Of a stretch of DNA of 64,000 bases, positions 7,877-21,643 are shown in pieces. The stretch comes from Actinomadura mexicana. Its GTDB lineage: Bacteria > Actinomycetota > Actinomycetes > Streptosporangiales > Streptosporangiaceae. The first letter of the stretch is position 1. Each line of letters opens with the position of its first letter. The position numbers were made by a program, and so were the translations under genes. The notes beneath the pieces were generated by a model. The model saw nothing but the letters and a program-made list of their open reading frames with translations. It was not told the origin of the DNA and made no database searches. The stretch spans positions 806,001-870,000 of the forward strand of contig NZ_FZNP01000001.1 of assembly GCF_900188105.1 (NCBI RefSeq). Reading direction: 5' to 3'.

Positions 7877-7987
7877 ATGTTCAGCCAGGAGTTCATGAAG
7901 GTCGTCATCGAGGACCGCGTGCGAATGCTGCGGGCGGAGGGGAAGAACAGCCGTCGCGCCCGTCTCGTGAAGGCGCTCAAGCGGTGA
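7877..7987 (+). CDS. 36-residue basic small protein
   Basis: A short reading frame with a strong GAGGAG ribosome site 7 bases before ATG 7877. The product is highly charged and probably a single amphipathic helix: the N-terminal half has FMKVVIEDRVRMLRAEG and the C-terminus RRARLVKALKR is strongly basic. It is followed 27 bases later by a 10-bp terminator hairpin, so promoter-side palindrome, ribosome site, frame and terminator form a complete transcription unit. The function is unknown. The basic tail could contact nucleic acid or membrane, which is speculation. Confidence 0.6.
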   Translation: MFSQEFMKVVIEDRVRMLRAEGKNSRRARLVKALKR

Positions 7988-8014
7988 ACCCCGCAGCCTG
8001 CGTCCCAGCGGCCA

Positions 8015-8040
8015 CGCCCCCGTCGTCTCCGACGGGGGCG
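8015..8040. terminator. Hairpin between the small gene and the GMC oxidoreductase
   Basis: A 10-bp perfect stem, CGCCCCCGTC (8015-8024) with GACGGGGGCG (8031-8040), and a 6-base loop, followed by TTCCTCATTT on the plus strand. It serves convergent genes on both sides. Confidence 0.8.
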
Positions 8041-8044
8041 TTCC

Positions 8045-9637
8045 TCATTTCGGGGCGCCCGCGGGCGCGAGGGGGGCGCGGCCCCGGATCAGGTCGGCGG
8101 CGCGTTCGGCGATCGCGATGGTCGGGGCGTTGGTGTTGCCCCGCGGGACGGCCGGCATGACCGAGGCGTCCACCACGCGCAGGCCCTGCACGCCGCGGAC
8201 GCGCAGTTCGGTGTCGCAGACGGAGTCGTCCGCGCCCATCGCGCAGGTGCTGGTCGGGTGGAACAGCGTCGCGGCCTCGCGGCGGACGAAGTCGGCGATG
8301 GCCTCGTCGGAGTCGACCTGCTCGCCGGGGGCCCACTCGCCGCCGACCAGGCCCGCCAGCGGCCCGGAGGCGGCGATCTCGCGGGCCTGCCGGACGCCGG
8401 CGACCAGGATGTCCAGGTCGGCCTTGTCCGAGAGGTAGGCGGGGTCGATCAGCGGCTTGGCGTGGGGGCCGGCGGAGCGGAGGGTGAGCGCGCCGCGGCT
8501 CGCGATCGCAACAGCGGTGACCATGACCGACAGCAGGCGCTCGGACGAGTCGGTGAGCCCCTGGTTGACGAACGGGGTCGGCAGGACGTGGTACTGCAGG
8601 TCGGGGGCGGGCAGGCCCTCCACCGTGCGGGCGAACCCTCCGGCCTCGGCGACGTTCGAGGCGTAGGGGCCGCGCGCCAGGGCCTGGTAGAGGGCGAAGG
8701 AGCGGGCGTTCGCCAGTTCCCAGAGGGGCTTGGTGCGGAGGGTGGCGAACATGACGTTCACGAACGGGTGGTCCTGGAGGCGCTGCCCCACCGGGGAGTC
8801 GACGAGGACGTCGATGCCGAGGGAGCGCAGGTGGTCGGCGGGGCCGACGCCCGAGAGCATGAGGAGCTGCGGGCTGTTCACCGCGCCGCCCGACAGGATC
8901 ACCTCGGCCTCGGCGCGGGCCGACATCGTCTCGCCGCGCGCCTCGTAGCGGACGCCGGTGGCGCGGCCGTCCTCGATCACGACGCGGGTGGCGAGGGCGT
9001 CGGTGACGACCGTCAGGTTCGGGCGGTACTCGATCGGGTGCAGGTAGCCGGCGGCGGTCGACCAGCGGCGGCCGCGCTTGTGGGTGACCTGGTAGAAGCC
9101 GACGCCGTCCTGGTCGGCGCCGTTGAAGTCGTGGTTGGCGGCGAGGCCGTACGCCTTGGCCGACTGCACCCACGCGCGGGTGAGGGGGTGCTTGTAGCGC
9201 AGGTCCTCGACGCGCAGCGGGCCGCCGACGCCGTGGTAGGGCAGCTCGCCGCGCTGCTGGTCCTCGGCGCGGACGAAGTAGGGCAGCAGGTCCTCGTAGC
9301 CCCAGCCGTCGCAGCCGTAGGAGTCGCGCCAGGTGTCGTAGTCGTACCGGGCCCCGCGGATGTAGATCATCGCGTTGGTGGACGAGCTGCCGCCGAGCGT
9401 GCGCCCGCGCGGCCAGTACACGCTGCGCCCGGCCGCGTGCTCCTGCGGGACGGTCGCGTAGTCCCAGTCGAACGGCCCCTTGATCAGCGCGGCCACCGCG
9501 GCCGGGATGTGGATCTCGGGGGCGTCGTCGGGCGGGCCCGCCTCCAGCAGCAGGACCTTCACGGAGGGGTCCTCGGTCAGTCGGGCGGCCAGGACGCAGC
9601 CCGCGCTGCCCGCTCCCACGATGATGTAGTCGTACAC
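8045..9637 (-). CDS. GMC family FAD-dependent oxidoreductase (choline/alcohol dehydrogenase-like)
   Basis: A 530-residue flavoenzyme of the glucose-methanol-choline family, which oxidises an alcohol to an aldehyde. The N-terminal FAD-binding site is DYIIVGAGSAGCVLAARL with the GxGxxG signature. The first PROSITE-type region is WPRGRTLGGSSSTNAM near residue 75, the second is SGGAVNSPQLLMLSG near residue 250, and the catalytic histidine lies in ATLFHPTSTCAMG near the C-terminus. The length matches choline dehydrogenases (BetA) and related alcohol dehydrogenases. There is no betaine aldehyde dehydrogenase or transporter nearby, so choline as substrate is not supported. It is transcribed alone, divergent from the cobalamin adenosyltransferase 71 bases away. 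Confidence 0.9.
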   Translation of the reverse strand: MYDYIIVGAGSAGCVLAARLTEDPSVKVLLLEAGPPDDAPEIHIPAAVAALIKGPFDWDYATVPQEHAAGRSVYWPRGRTLGGSSSTNAMIYIRGARYDYDTWRDSYGCDGWGYEDLLPYFVRAEDQQRGELPYHGVGGPLRVEDLRYKHPLTRAWVQSAKAYGLAANHDFNGADQDGVGFYQVTHKRGRRWSTAAGYLHPIEYRPNLTVVTDALATRVVIEDGRATGVRYEARGETMSARAEAEVILSGGAVNSPQLLMLSGVGPADHLRSLGIDVLVDSPVGQRLQDHPFVNVMFATLRTKPLWELANARSFALYQALARGPYASNVAEAGGFARTVEGLPAPDLQYHVLPTPFVNQGLTDSSERLLSVMVTAVAIASRGALTLRSAGPHAKPLIDPAYLSDKADLDILVAGVRQAREIAASGPLAGLVGGEWAPGEQVDSDEAIADFVRREAATLFHPTSTCAMGADDSVCDTELRVRGVQGLRVVDASVMPAVPRGNTNAPTIAIAERAADLIRGRAPLAPAGAPK

Positions 9638-9708
9638 GGCGGCCTCCGGGGTCTTTCCGAAAACACTACCGAACGGGCTTCTGCCGGCGGCAGGGCTAGG
9701 CTGCCCCC

Positions 9709-10323
9709 ATGGCGAAGAACAGGGACAATCCCGTCGTGCTCTCCCGGATCTACACCCGCACGGGGGACGACGGCACCACCGCGCTGGGCGACGCGTCCCG
9801 CACGTCCAAGACCGATCCGCGCCTTGCCGCGTACGCCGACGTGGAGGAGGCCAACGCCGCGATCGGTACGGCGCTCGCGCTCGGGTCCCTGCCCGAAGCC
9901 CTGGTCACGCTTCTGACCCGCATCCAGAACGAGTTGTTCGACGTGGGCGCCGACCTGTGCGCGCCCGTCGTCCCCGACCCGCAGTACCCGCCGCTGCGCG
10001 TCGAGCCGGCCTACATCGAGCGGCTGGAGGCGGCCTGCGACGAGCACAACGCCGACCTTCCGACGCTGCGCAGCTTCATCCTGCCCGGCGGGACGCCCGG
10101 CGCCGCGCTCCTGCACGTCGCGCGGACGGTGACCCGCCGCGCCGAGCGGTCCGCCTGGGCCGCGGTCGAGGCCCACGGCGACTCCGGCGCCACGCCCGAA
10201 GGCGGCGTGAACCCGCTGACGGCCACGTACCTCAACCGGCTGTCGGACCTGCTGTTCATCCTCTGCCGTGTCGCCAACGCCGAGCACGGCGACGTCCTCT
10301 GGAAGCCCGGCGGGGAACGCTGA
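9709..10323 (+). CDS. Cob(I)alamin adenosyltransferase, PduO type
   Basis: A 204-residue corrinoid adenosyltransferase that uses ATP to adenosylate cob(I)alamin, making coenzyme B12. The ATP-binding N-terminus IYTRTGDDGTTALGD and the TYLNRLSDLLFILCR motif near the C-terminus define the PduO/MMAB class of five-helix bundles. Length and motifs are complete. It is monocistronic by context: the preceding GMC gene is divergent, and a palindrome that could also act as a terminator follows 12 bases after the stop. No other cobalamin gene is in the window. Confidence 0.92.
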   Translation: MAKNRDNPVVLSRIYTRTGDDGTTALGDASRTSKTDPRLAAYADVEEANAAIGTALALGSLPEALVTLLTRIQNELFDVGADLCAPVVPDPQYPPLRVEPAYIERLEAACDEHNADLPTLRSFILPGGTPGAALLHVARTVTRRAERSAWAAVEAHGDSGATPEGGVNPLTATYLNRLSDLLFILCRVANAEHGDVLWKPGGER

Positions 10324-10334
10324 GGCGCCGCGGA

Positions 10335-10354
10335 GGGTGGGGCTAACCCCACCC
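10335..10354. promoter_or_regulatory. Palindromic element GGTGGGG-CTAA-CCCCACC, copy 1 (upstream of DUF4097 lipoprotein)
   Basis: An 8-bp stem, GGGTGGGG (10335-10342) with CCCCACCC (10347-10354), and loop CTAA. The 18-bp core (10336-10353) recurs, including the loop, at 31277-31294 upstream of the histidine kinase gene. It is centred about 100 bases before the lipoprotein start. It also lies just after the adenosyltransferase stop, so it could double as a terminator. Confidence 0.6.
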
Positions 10355-10443
10355 CCGGTCGACCGGCTCCCCTCCTGGCGGCGCCGCCGCGCCTGGAGCA
10401 GGCTTGGCCTGTACGGGCGCACGCCGACGACGGGGAGAGACCA

Positions 10444-11388
10444 GTGAGGACCCTGACAGCCACGGCCGCCGCGGCGTTGACGGCCGCGGCGGCGTTGACG
10501 GCGGCGGCGCTTGCCGGCTGCGGCAACGTGAACGCCGGCCGGCACCAGCAGGACCGCTCCTACGCCGCGCCCGCGGGCACCGCCGGGCTGAAGATCACGA
10601 CGAACGGGGGCCGGGTCGAGGTCACCGCGTCCGACTCCCCCGGTATCAGGATCACCGAAGTCCTGCGCTGGTCCAACGACAAGAACAAGCCGAAGGCGCG
10701 GCGCGTCTCCGAGGGCTCCACGCTGGTGCTGTCGTCCTCGTGCGGCAGGAACGTGATGGGGTTCGCGGTGTGCGGGGTCTCCTACCGCGTCCAGGTGCCC
10801 CGCAGCACTCCGGTGCAGATCGACAGCCACGACGGGACGATCGAGGCGTCCGGCCTCGCCGGGCCGGTGCGGCTGCGCAGCGGCAGCGGCGCGGTCAGGG
10901 CGACGGATCTGCGCGGGGCGACGGTGTCGATCAGCGCCGACGACGGCTCGGTGCGCGTGACGGGCCGCGCGGCCGCCGCCGACCTGCACAGCGGCAGCGG
11001 CGCCGTCACCGCGCAGAACCTCACCGCCGACCGGCTGAAGGCCCGCGCGTCCGACGGCCGCGTCGAGGTGAGCGGGCGCGTCGCCGTCGCCGACCTCGGC
11101 ACCGGCAGCGGCTCGATCACCCTGGACGGGCTGGCCGCCGACCGGATCACCGCCCGGACCGACGACGGCGGCATCACGATGCGGCTGGACTCGCCGCCCG
11201 CGAACGTCCGGGCCGCCGCCGGCACCGGCTCGATCCGGCTGCGCCTCCCGGCCGCGGAGACCTACGCCATCGTCCTGTCCGCCGAGGGAGGCAAGCGGAT
11301 CGACCCGGCCGTCCACCAGGACTCGCAGGCCGCGCGGCGTGTCGATCTCCGCACCCGCGACGGCGGCATCACCGTGGCGCCGAACTAG
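10444..11388 (+). CDS. DUF4097 (beta-strand repeat, adhesin-like) lipoprotein
   Basis: A 314-residue exported protein. An Ala-rich signal peptide (about residues 1-25) ends in a lipobox, ALAGC, placing the lipidated cysteine near residue 26. The mature part is a right-handed beta-helix of about 20-residue repeats: GSGAVRATDLRGATV, GSGAVTAQNLTADRL and GSGSITLDGLAADRI. These are typical of DUF4097, a domain found in LiaG/YvlB-type envelope-stress proteins. The start is GTG 10444 behind a GGGGAGAG site. It likely sits on the outer face of the membrane. The palindrome upstream is shared with the two-component system at 29-31 kb, suggesting control by that system. Confidence 0.87.
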   Translation: MRTLTATAAAALTAAAALTAAALAGCGNVNAGRHQQDRSYAAPAGTAGLKITTNGGRVEVTASDSPGIRITEVLRWSNDKNKPKARRVSEGSTLVLSSSCGRNVMGFAVCGVSYRVQVPRSTPVQIDSHDGTIEASGLAGPVRLRSGSGAVRATDLRGATVSISADDGSVRVTGRAAAADLHSGSGAVTAQNLTADRLKARASDGRVEVSGRVAVADLGTGSGSITLDGLAADRITARTDDGGITMRLDSPPANVRAAAGTGSIRLRLPAAETYAIVLSAEGGKRIDPAVHQDSQAARRVDLRTRDGGITVAPN

Positions 11389-11472
11389 CGGTCACGCCGG
11401 GCTTGACCCGCCCCGAGGTCTCCGGACGGTCATCCATGGTGCTCGCGGCCAGTAGCACGATGGAGACGCATC

Positions 11473-12039
11473 ATGACCGACTCACCCGACGACCTCGCCG
11501 AAGATCTCGCCGATCTGCGCGCGGTCGTCGAGATCCACGGCCATGGACTCGCCAGGCACGCGGAGTTCATCAAGGGACTCCGCGATCGGCTCGGTTCCCC
11601 CGCCTCCGTCGACGCCGAGGAGACCGCCGCCCGGCCGGATGGCGGACGTCCGCTCGTACCGACCTTCCTGCTGTACCTGGACGGCCCGGAGCACACCCTC
11701 GAACTGGAGACCATGGCCACGTGGGTCAACGTTCTCCTGGTCCCCGTCTACGTCAACCAGGTGAGCCCGCTCCGACCGTGGTGTTCACGCTGGTGGGAGC
11801 ATCCCGAGGCACTCGCCCGCCTCCACGCTCTCTGGATGGCCTGGCAGGGGCTCACCGACTCACCGGCCTGCGGGCACACCGGCCCCGGCGACTGGCACCG
11901 CGACCATCTCGACCCCGCGCTCGCGCGCCTCCGCGCCCCCGACGGCCCCTTCGCGGGGTGCATGCTCGATCCCGAGCGGCCCGCCCACAACGCGAACCCC
12001 GCGACCCCGGTCGAAGACTTCGGGCTCCCCCCGGCGTGA
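11473..12039 (+). CDS. DUF4913 domain protein
   Basis: A 188-residue soluble protein. The C-terminal 100 residues match DUF4913 as I know it: WWEHPEALARLHALWMAWQ, then GPGDWHRDHLDPALARL and GPFAGCMLDPERPAH. The N-terminal 45 residues look like a short coiled coil (DDLAEDLADLRAVVEIHG). DUF4913 proteins are frequent on actinobacterial integrative elements and plasmids, but no other element gene is adjacent, so this may be a domesticated or stranded copy. It is convergent with the M28 peptidase, whose stop is 27 bases away. The function is unknown. Confidence 0.8.
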   Translation: MTDSPDDLAEDLADLRAVVEIHGHGLARHAEFIKGLRDRLGSPASVDAEETAARPDGGRPLVPTFLLYLDGPEHTLELETMATWVNVLLVPVYVNQVSPLRPWCSRWWEHPEALARLHALWMAWQGLTDSPACGHTGPGDWHRDHLDPALARLRAPDGPFAGCMLDPERPAHNANPATPVEDFGLPPA

Positions 12040-12066
12040 CGCCGAGCCGGCCGAACCTGCCCGCCG

Positions 12067-13605
12067 CTAACGCAGCAGGTAGGGGCCCTGCCACAGCGGG
12101 GCGTAGGACGGGTCCCGGACCGGGCCGAGGCGGGCGCCGCCGTTCACCGCGACCGTCGTCCGGGCCAGGTGCTGCAGGACGTGGGCGACACCGTCGGCGT
12201 TGCCGTCGAGCATCTTGAGGTCGACGTTCTTCAGGCGGTCGCACTTGGCGTGGTAGCACGGGTCGTACGCCTCGCCCGCCCTGCCGCCGAACGCCTTGGC
12301 CTCGGCGGCGGTCTTCACTCCCTCGGCGCCGGTGTCCATCCCGCCCGCCGGGATGCCCCGCTCGATGAAAGGCCCGTAGTCGGAGCGACCGTTGAACTGG
12401 CTCGCGGTGACCGGAAGGCGGCGGCCCTGGAAGTACTGCCGGAACATCCGCTCGATCGCCCCGGACCCGGCGGGCGCCCGCGTGCCCGCGCCGGTCGAGT
12501 GGTCACCGTCGTAGACGCCCCGGGTGCCGTTCGGTGAACCGAGCATGTCGAAGTTCAGGTTCAGCGCGATCCGCCCGCGCTGGGCGGCGGGCAGCGACCG
12601 CAGGTACTGCTCCGACCCCTGCATGCCCTCCTCTTCGGCCCCCCACCAGGCGAACCGCACCCGGTTGCGCAGGCCGTCCTCGCCGAGCCACCTGATTTTG
12701 GCGGCGATGGCGAGCAGGGCGGCGGCGCCGGTGCCGTTGTCGTTGATCCCCGGCCCCGCCGGGACGCTGTCCAGATGGGCGCCGACGACCACGACGTTGT
12801 CGGCCCGCCCCTGCGGGGTGTCGGCGATGACGTTGGCCGACGTCCGCCTGCCGTGCACGGCGTCGGTCCTCACCCGCAGCTTCAGGCCGCCCTTCCGCGC
12901 GGCCTTCACCAGTGCGGCGCCGACCGCGTGCGTCGGGCCGACGACCGGGATCGCGGCCGGCTTGGACAGCGTCCCGTTCACCGGCCCCTTCTCCCCCGGC
13001 TTGTTGAAGATGACCACGGCGGACGCGCCGGCCGCCCGCGCCCTGGCGGCCTTGGCCGCGAACGTGCAGGTCCCCCGCTGGACGAGCGCGATCGAGCCCT
13101 TCCTGAAGCCCGTGAAGTCACCGGCCTCGCAGCCGCTCGTCCCCTCGCCCTCGGCCGGGACGTCCACCGCCGCCGCCGGTGCCGTCACATCGCCGGAACC
13201 GGAGTACGCGAGCGTGAGGAAGTCGGCTTCCCGCTTGTAGGACGCCTTGGAGGGCGCCGTCCGCGCGAACTTCGCGCTCGACCGCTCCCGCCAGTACGGA
13301 TAGGTGAACTCCTGCACCTTCGGCGAGAAACCGGCCTTCTTCAACCGCCCGGTGACGTACCGCACGGACACGTCGTAGCCGGGCCTCCCCGCCGCGCGGT
13401 TCCCGCCGTTGTAGTCGGCGATCTCCTGGAACGCGGCCAGATGCGGCTTGACGTCCTTCATCGTGACCAGCGCCGCGAGATCGGGCCGCGCCGGCGCGGC
13501 CCCGGCCGGGAGCAGGGCCGCGGGCAGGAACAGGGCGGGCAGCGCCACCGCCGCGCCGAAGAGGAACCTGCGGGCGACGAAAAGCCTGCGGCCGGTGAGG
13601 AGCAT
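12067..13605 (-). CDS. Secreted M28 family zinc aminopeptidase with PA domain
   Basis: A 512-residue exported metallopeptidase. After a signal peptide (about residues 1-37, with a long hydrophobic core ending in AGAAPA) comes a helical region, then a PA domain with GSIALVQRGTCTFAAKA, then the M28 catalytic domain. The two-zinc ligands are visible: His in VVGAHLDSV, Asp in GINDNGTG, the Glu pair in WWGAEEEG, Asp in LNFDMLG and His in PCYHAKCD. Homologues are aminopeptidase Y and Streptomyces griseus-type aminopeptidases. The frame is open to 13698. ATG 13605 starts the signal peptide; GTG 13611 with a GGAG site is an alternative. Confidence 0.88.
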   Translation of the reverse strand: MLLTGRRLFVARRFLFGAAVALPALFLPAALLPAGAAPARPDLAALVTMKDVKPHLAAFQEIADYNGGNRAAGRPGYDVSVRYVTGRLKKAGFSPKVQEFTYPYWRERSSAKFARTAPSKASYKREADFLTLAYSGSGDVTAPAAAVDVPAEGEGTSGCEAGDFTGFRKGSIALVQRGTCTFAAKAARARAAGASAVVIFNKPGEKGPVNGTLSKPAAIPVVGPTHAVGAALVKAARKGGLKLRVRTDAVHGRRTSANVIADTPQGRADNVVVVGAHLDSVPAGPGINDNGTGAAALLAIAAKIRWLGEDGLRNRVRFAWWGAEEEGMQGSEQYLRSLPAAQRGRIALNLNFDMLGSPNGTRGVYDGDHSTGAGTRAPAGSGAIERMFRQYFQGRRLPVTASQFNGRSDYGPFIERGIPAGGMDTGAEGVKTAAEAKAFGGRAGEAYDPCYHAKCDRLKNVDLKMLDGNADGVAHVLQHLARTTVAVNGGARLGPVRDPSYAPLWQGPYLLR

Positions 13606-13768
13606 GCGCACGTGCACTCCAGCGGGGCGGAGGAGGAAGCGGACCAGCGCGATCCTCACCCCGCGGCCCGGCCGCCTCAAGCAGCGGCGGCACGGCAAGA
13701 CCGTTTCGATACCGGGGCCTTACCGGCTCATTCCCGGCCGGGCTCGTTCCGGCCCGCCGGACCCGCCC

Positions 13769-14233
13769 TCATTCCGGGGAGTGCAGGTCCACCGGGAAGC
13801 CGGGCGGGGCCGCCTCCAGCCACGCCAGGAACCCGGTCAGGGCCGCCGCGCCCATCGCCAGCTCCACCGCCAGGTCGCCGTTCCTGACCTCGATGACGCT
13901 CACGTCCGGCAGCAGGCCCTCGGCCTCGTCCCGGTCCGGGACGCGCCGGTTGGACACGACGAGGCCCCGGCGGTGGATCACCTGCCGGGGCCGTCTGCGG
14001 AAACCGAACACGCGGTGCCAGTGCAGGACATCGCCCTTGTAGCGGCCGATGCCGAGCCTCCACACTCCGGGGGCTCCGCCCTCCCGGGGCAGTTCGCGCA
14101 GGCTGCACTCCACGGTGCCGCCGCCGCGCGTGAACAGCCAGCGGCGCACCGCCATGGAGGCGAACAGCAGCGCCGCCGCCAGGACGAGCGCGGCGAGCAC
14201 CCCGCCGACGTCCAGTGCCAGGTGCTCGCCCAA
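13769..14233 (-). CDS. DUF2550 membrane-anchored protein
   Basis: A 154-residue protein with one N-terminal membrane segment (about residues 9-30). A soluble domain follows with WRLGIGRYKGDVLHWHRVFGF and SNRRVPDRDEAEGLLPDV, matching DUF2550. In actinobacteria DUF2550 genes commonly follow atpC, and here it starts 22 bases after the atpC stop, probably in the same transcript. The conserved neighbourhood hints at a link to the ATP synthase or membrane energetics, but the function is unknown. Confidence 0.85.
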   Translation of the reverse strand: MGEHLALDVGGVLAALVLAAALLFASMAVRRWLFTRGGGTVECSLRELPREGGAPGVWRLGIGRYKGDVLHWHRVFGFRRRPRQVIHRRGLVVSNRRVPDRDEAEGLLPDVSVIEVRNGDLAVELAMGAAALTGFLAWLEAAPPGFPVDLHSPE

Positions 14234-14255
14234 ATCCCCCGCCGTCCGCCCGAAC

Positions 14256-14642
14256 CTAGACCTCGACGCCCGCCGCGCGCAGCCGTGCCCTGGCGCGCCG
14301 CTCCGGCGTCGCGTCCTCGGCCTCGGCGGACAGCGCCGCGTCCAGCGCCCGCTTGGCGTCGTCGACGTCGATCTCTTCGTCCCGTTCGACCTGCTCGGCC
14401 AGCACCGACACCTCGTCGGCGGCGACGGAGAAGAACCCGCTGCCGACCGCCGCCAGGACCGGCGCGCCGCCGTCCGCGGGCTCGATCTTCACCACGCTGC
14501 CGTCGAGGAGGACGCCCAGCACCGGGGCGTGCCCCGGCAGGATGCCGAGCGAGCCCTCGATGGTCTGCGCGACCACCATCTTGGCCTCGCCGGACCAGAC
14601 CTCGCGCTCCGGCGAGACCAGCCCGACCTTCAGGGTTGCCAC
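14256..14642 (-). CDS. atpC: F1Fo ATP synthase subunit epsilon
   Basis: A 128-residue epsilon subunit, a central-stalk component that couples rotation to catalysis and inhibits ATP hydrolysis. The N-terminal beta-sandwich is recognised by LVSPEREVWSGEAKMV and the GSLGILPGHAPVLGVL signature. A short helical C-terminal part follows with ERDEEIDVDDAKRALDAAL. It is the last atp gene. The 78-base spacer from atpD holds a large stem-loop that could lower or stabilise its message. Confidence 0.95.
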   Translation of the reverse strand: MATLKVGLVSPEREVWSGEAKMVVAQTIEGSLGILPGHAPVLGVLLDGSVVKIEPADGGAPVLAAVGSGFFSVAADEVSVLAEQVERDEEIDVDDAKRALDAALSAEAEDATPERRARARLRAAGVEV

Positions 14643-14661
14643 GTCTTTCCCTCCGACTACT

Positions 14662-14720
14662 GGAGCGGATCCGGCGGGCCGCCCCGGGCGCGGGGCCCGG
14701 GCGCGGCCCGCCGGAGCGGA
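14662..14720 (-). other. Large stem-loop in the atpD-atpC spacer
   Basis: CCGGCGGGCCGC (14671-14682) pairs perfectly with GCGGCCCGCCGG (14703-14714), enclosing a second CCCGGG-based stem. GGAGCGGA occurs as a direct repeat on both flanks (14662-14669 and 14713-14720), the right copy overlapping the end of the stem. It lies inside the operon, so it is more likely an RNA processing, stability or attenuation element than a final terminator. Confidence 0.6.
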
Positions 14721-17055
<2,335 letters not shown>

Positions 17056-17060
17056 GGCCG

Positions 17061-18695
17061 TCAGTCCTTCTTGACGCGGGTGATCGTCTCCTGCTTGACG
17101 TCCTCGTCGTCGATCGCCTCGACCGGCTCCTCCGCGAGCAGCTCGCCCTCGCTGGTCTGGAAGCCCTTCTTGAACTCCGTGATGGTGTTCTTGAGGCTGG
17201 TGAGGCCGTCGTCGGACAGCTTGCCGGTCTCGCGGATGGAGGTCAGCAGGCCGCCCTCCTCACGCTCGACGTAGTCGAGGAACTCGCGCTCGAAGCGGCG
17301 GATGTCGCCCACCGGGACGTCGTCCAGCGCGCCGGAGGTGCCCGCCCACACGGACACGACCTCCTGCTCGACCGGGAACGGGCTGCCCTGCGGCTGCTTC
17401 AGCAGCTCGACCAGCCGGGCGCCCCGCTCCAGCTGCGCGCGCGACGCGGCGTCCAGGTCCGAGGCGAAGGCGGCGAACGCCTCCAGGTCACGGAACTGCG
17501 ACAGCGCCAGGCGCAGCGTGCCGGCGACCGTCTTCATCGCCTTGATCTGCGCGTCGCCGCCGACCCGGGAGACCGAGATGCCGACGTTGATCGCCGGCCG
17601 GACGCCCTGGTTGAACAGGTCCGTCTCCAGGAAGCACTGCCCGTCGGTGATCGAGATGACGTTCGTCGGGATGTAGGCCGACACGTCGCTGCCCTTGGTC
17701 TCGATGATCGGCAGGCCCGTCATCGAGCCGCCGCCCATCTCCTCCGACAGCTTCGCGCAGCGCTCCAGCAGGCGCGAGTGCAGGTAGAACACGTCACCGG
17801 GGTAGGCCTCGCGGCCCGGCGGGCGGCGCAGCAGCAGCGACACCGCGCGGTAGGCCTCGGCCTGCTTCGACAGGTCGTCGAAGATGATCAGGACGTGCTT
17901 GCCCTGGTACATCCAGTGCTGCCCGATCGCGGACCCGGTGTAGGGGGCGATGTACTTGTAGCCCGCCGGGTCGGACGCGGGAGCCGCCACGATCGTGGTG
18001 TACTCCAGCGCACCCGCCTCCTCCAGGGAGCGGCGGACGTTGGCGATCGTGGAGCCCTTCTGGCCGATCGCGACGTAGATGCAGCGGACCTGCTTCTTGT
18101 CGTCGCCGGACTCCCAGTTCTCCTTCTGGTTGATGATGGTGTCCACGCAGACCGTCGTCTTGCCGGTCTGCCGGTCACCGATGATCAGCTGCCGCTGGCC
18201 GCGGCCGATCGGCGTCATCGCGTCGATGGCCTTGATGCCGGTCTGCAGCGGCTCGCTCACCGACTGCCGCTGCACGACCGTGGGGGCCTGCAGTTCGAGC
18301 GCGCGGCGCTCGGTCGTCTCGATCGGCCCCTGGCCGTCCAGTGGGTTGCCCAGCGCGTCCACGACGCGGCCCAGGAAGCCGTCGCCGACGGGGACCGAGA
18401 GGACCTCGCCGGTCCGGCGGACCTTCTGGCCCTCTTCGATCTTGCTGAAGTCACCCAGGACAACGGCGCCGATCTCACGTACGTCCAGGTTCAGAGCCAG
18501 GCCACGGGTACCGTCCTCGAACTCAAGGAGTTCGTTCGCCATCGCGGAGGGCAGGCCCTCGACGTGGGCGATACCGTCGCCCGAATCGACGACGGTGCCG
18601 ACCTCATCGCGCGCGGCGGCCTCGGGCTCGTACGACTGGACGAAGCGCTCCAGCGCGTTCCGGATCTCGTCCGGACGGATCGTCAGCTCCGCCAT
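17061..18695 (-). CDS. atpA: F1Fo ATP synthase subunit alpha
   Basis: A 544-residue alpha subunit, the non-catalytic nucleotide-binding partner of beta. The Walker A motif GDRQTGKT lies at residues 173-180, preceded by [35 protein letters not shown] is the conserved C-terminal domain segment. The C-terminus carries an acidic extension of about 30 residues after the helical domain, as in other actinobacterial alpha subunits. The start ATG 18695 lies 41 bases after the atpH stop. Confidence 0.98.
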   Translation of the reverse strand: MAELTIRPDEIRNALERFVQSYEPEAAARDEVGTVVDSGDGIAHVEGLPSAMANELLEFEDGTRGLALNLDVREIGAVVLGDFSKIEEGQKVRRTGEVLSVPVGDGFLGRVVDALGNPLDGQGPIETTERRALELQAPTVVQRQSVSEPLQTGIKAIDAMTPIGRGQRQLIIGDRQTGKTTVCVDTIINQKENWESGDDKKQVRCIYVAIGQKGSTIANVRRSLEEAGALEYTTIVAAPASDPAGYKYIAPYTGSAIGQHWMYQGKHVLIIFDDLSKQAEAYRAVSLLLRRPPGREAYPGDVFYLHSRLLERCAKLSEEMGGGSMTGLPIIETKGSDVSAYIPTNVISITDGQCFLETDLFNQGVRPAINVGISVSRVGGDAQIKAMKTVAGTLRLALSQFRDLEAFAAFASDLDAASRAQLERGARLVELLKQPQGSPFPVEQEVVSVWAGTSGALDDVPVGDIRRFEREFLDYVEREEGGLLTSIRETGKLSDDGLTSLKNTITEFKKGFQTSEGELLAEEPVEAIDDEDVKQETITRVKKD

Positions 18696-18736
18696 GATTC
18701 CTCTCTTGCTCCCTATGGGGTCAGCTAGCCGGCGGG

Positions 18737-20127
<1,391 letters not shown>

Positions 20128-20143
20128 TCAGTTCGGATGGCTA

Positions 20144-21270
<1,127 letters not shown>

Positions 21271-21331
21271 GCGGCGTTCCCTTCATCAATGTGGTGATGT
21301 TTCACGAAGGCTTCTTCGGCGGCGGGGCCGC

Positions 21332-21556
21332 TCAGGAGGAGTGGCGACCGAACTTCACGTAGACCAGGTAGACGGCGAGCACGACGCCGATGACCAGGCC
21401 GGTCGGGACCAGCCAGGCCTGGTGCGTCCACTTGGACAGCAGCCACCCGAGACCACCCCAGATGAGCATCCCGGAAAGGAGGTAGCTGGGCGCGGACCAG
21501 GCGGCGTCGGCGAATTCCCGCTGGCCGTCCTCGGGCCGGCGTTTCTGCTCGCTCAT
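21332..21556 (-). CDS. AtpZ/AtpI family small membrane protein
   Basis: A 74-residue protein with two hydrophobic segments (about residues 22-40 and 48-66, YLLSGMLIWGGLGWLL and LVPTGLVIGVVLAVYLVY), matching the AtpZ group of operon-leading proteins. It lies 61 bases before atpB. The family is thought to help c-ring assembly or Mg2+/Ca2+ uptake; I claim only membership. Confidence 0.8.
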   Translation of the reverse strand: MSEQKRRPEDGQREFADAAWSAPSYLLSGMLIWGGLGWLLSKWTHQAWLVPTGLVIGVVLAVYLVYVKFGRHSS

Positions 21557-21643
21557 CGCGCTCCGGACGATAGCAGGCCATGCCTGCGGTGGTCATATTG
21601 GAGTAGTCCGTCATGGGGGCCGACACCGTCCGCGAGCGCTTCA

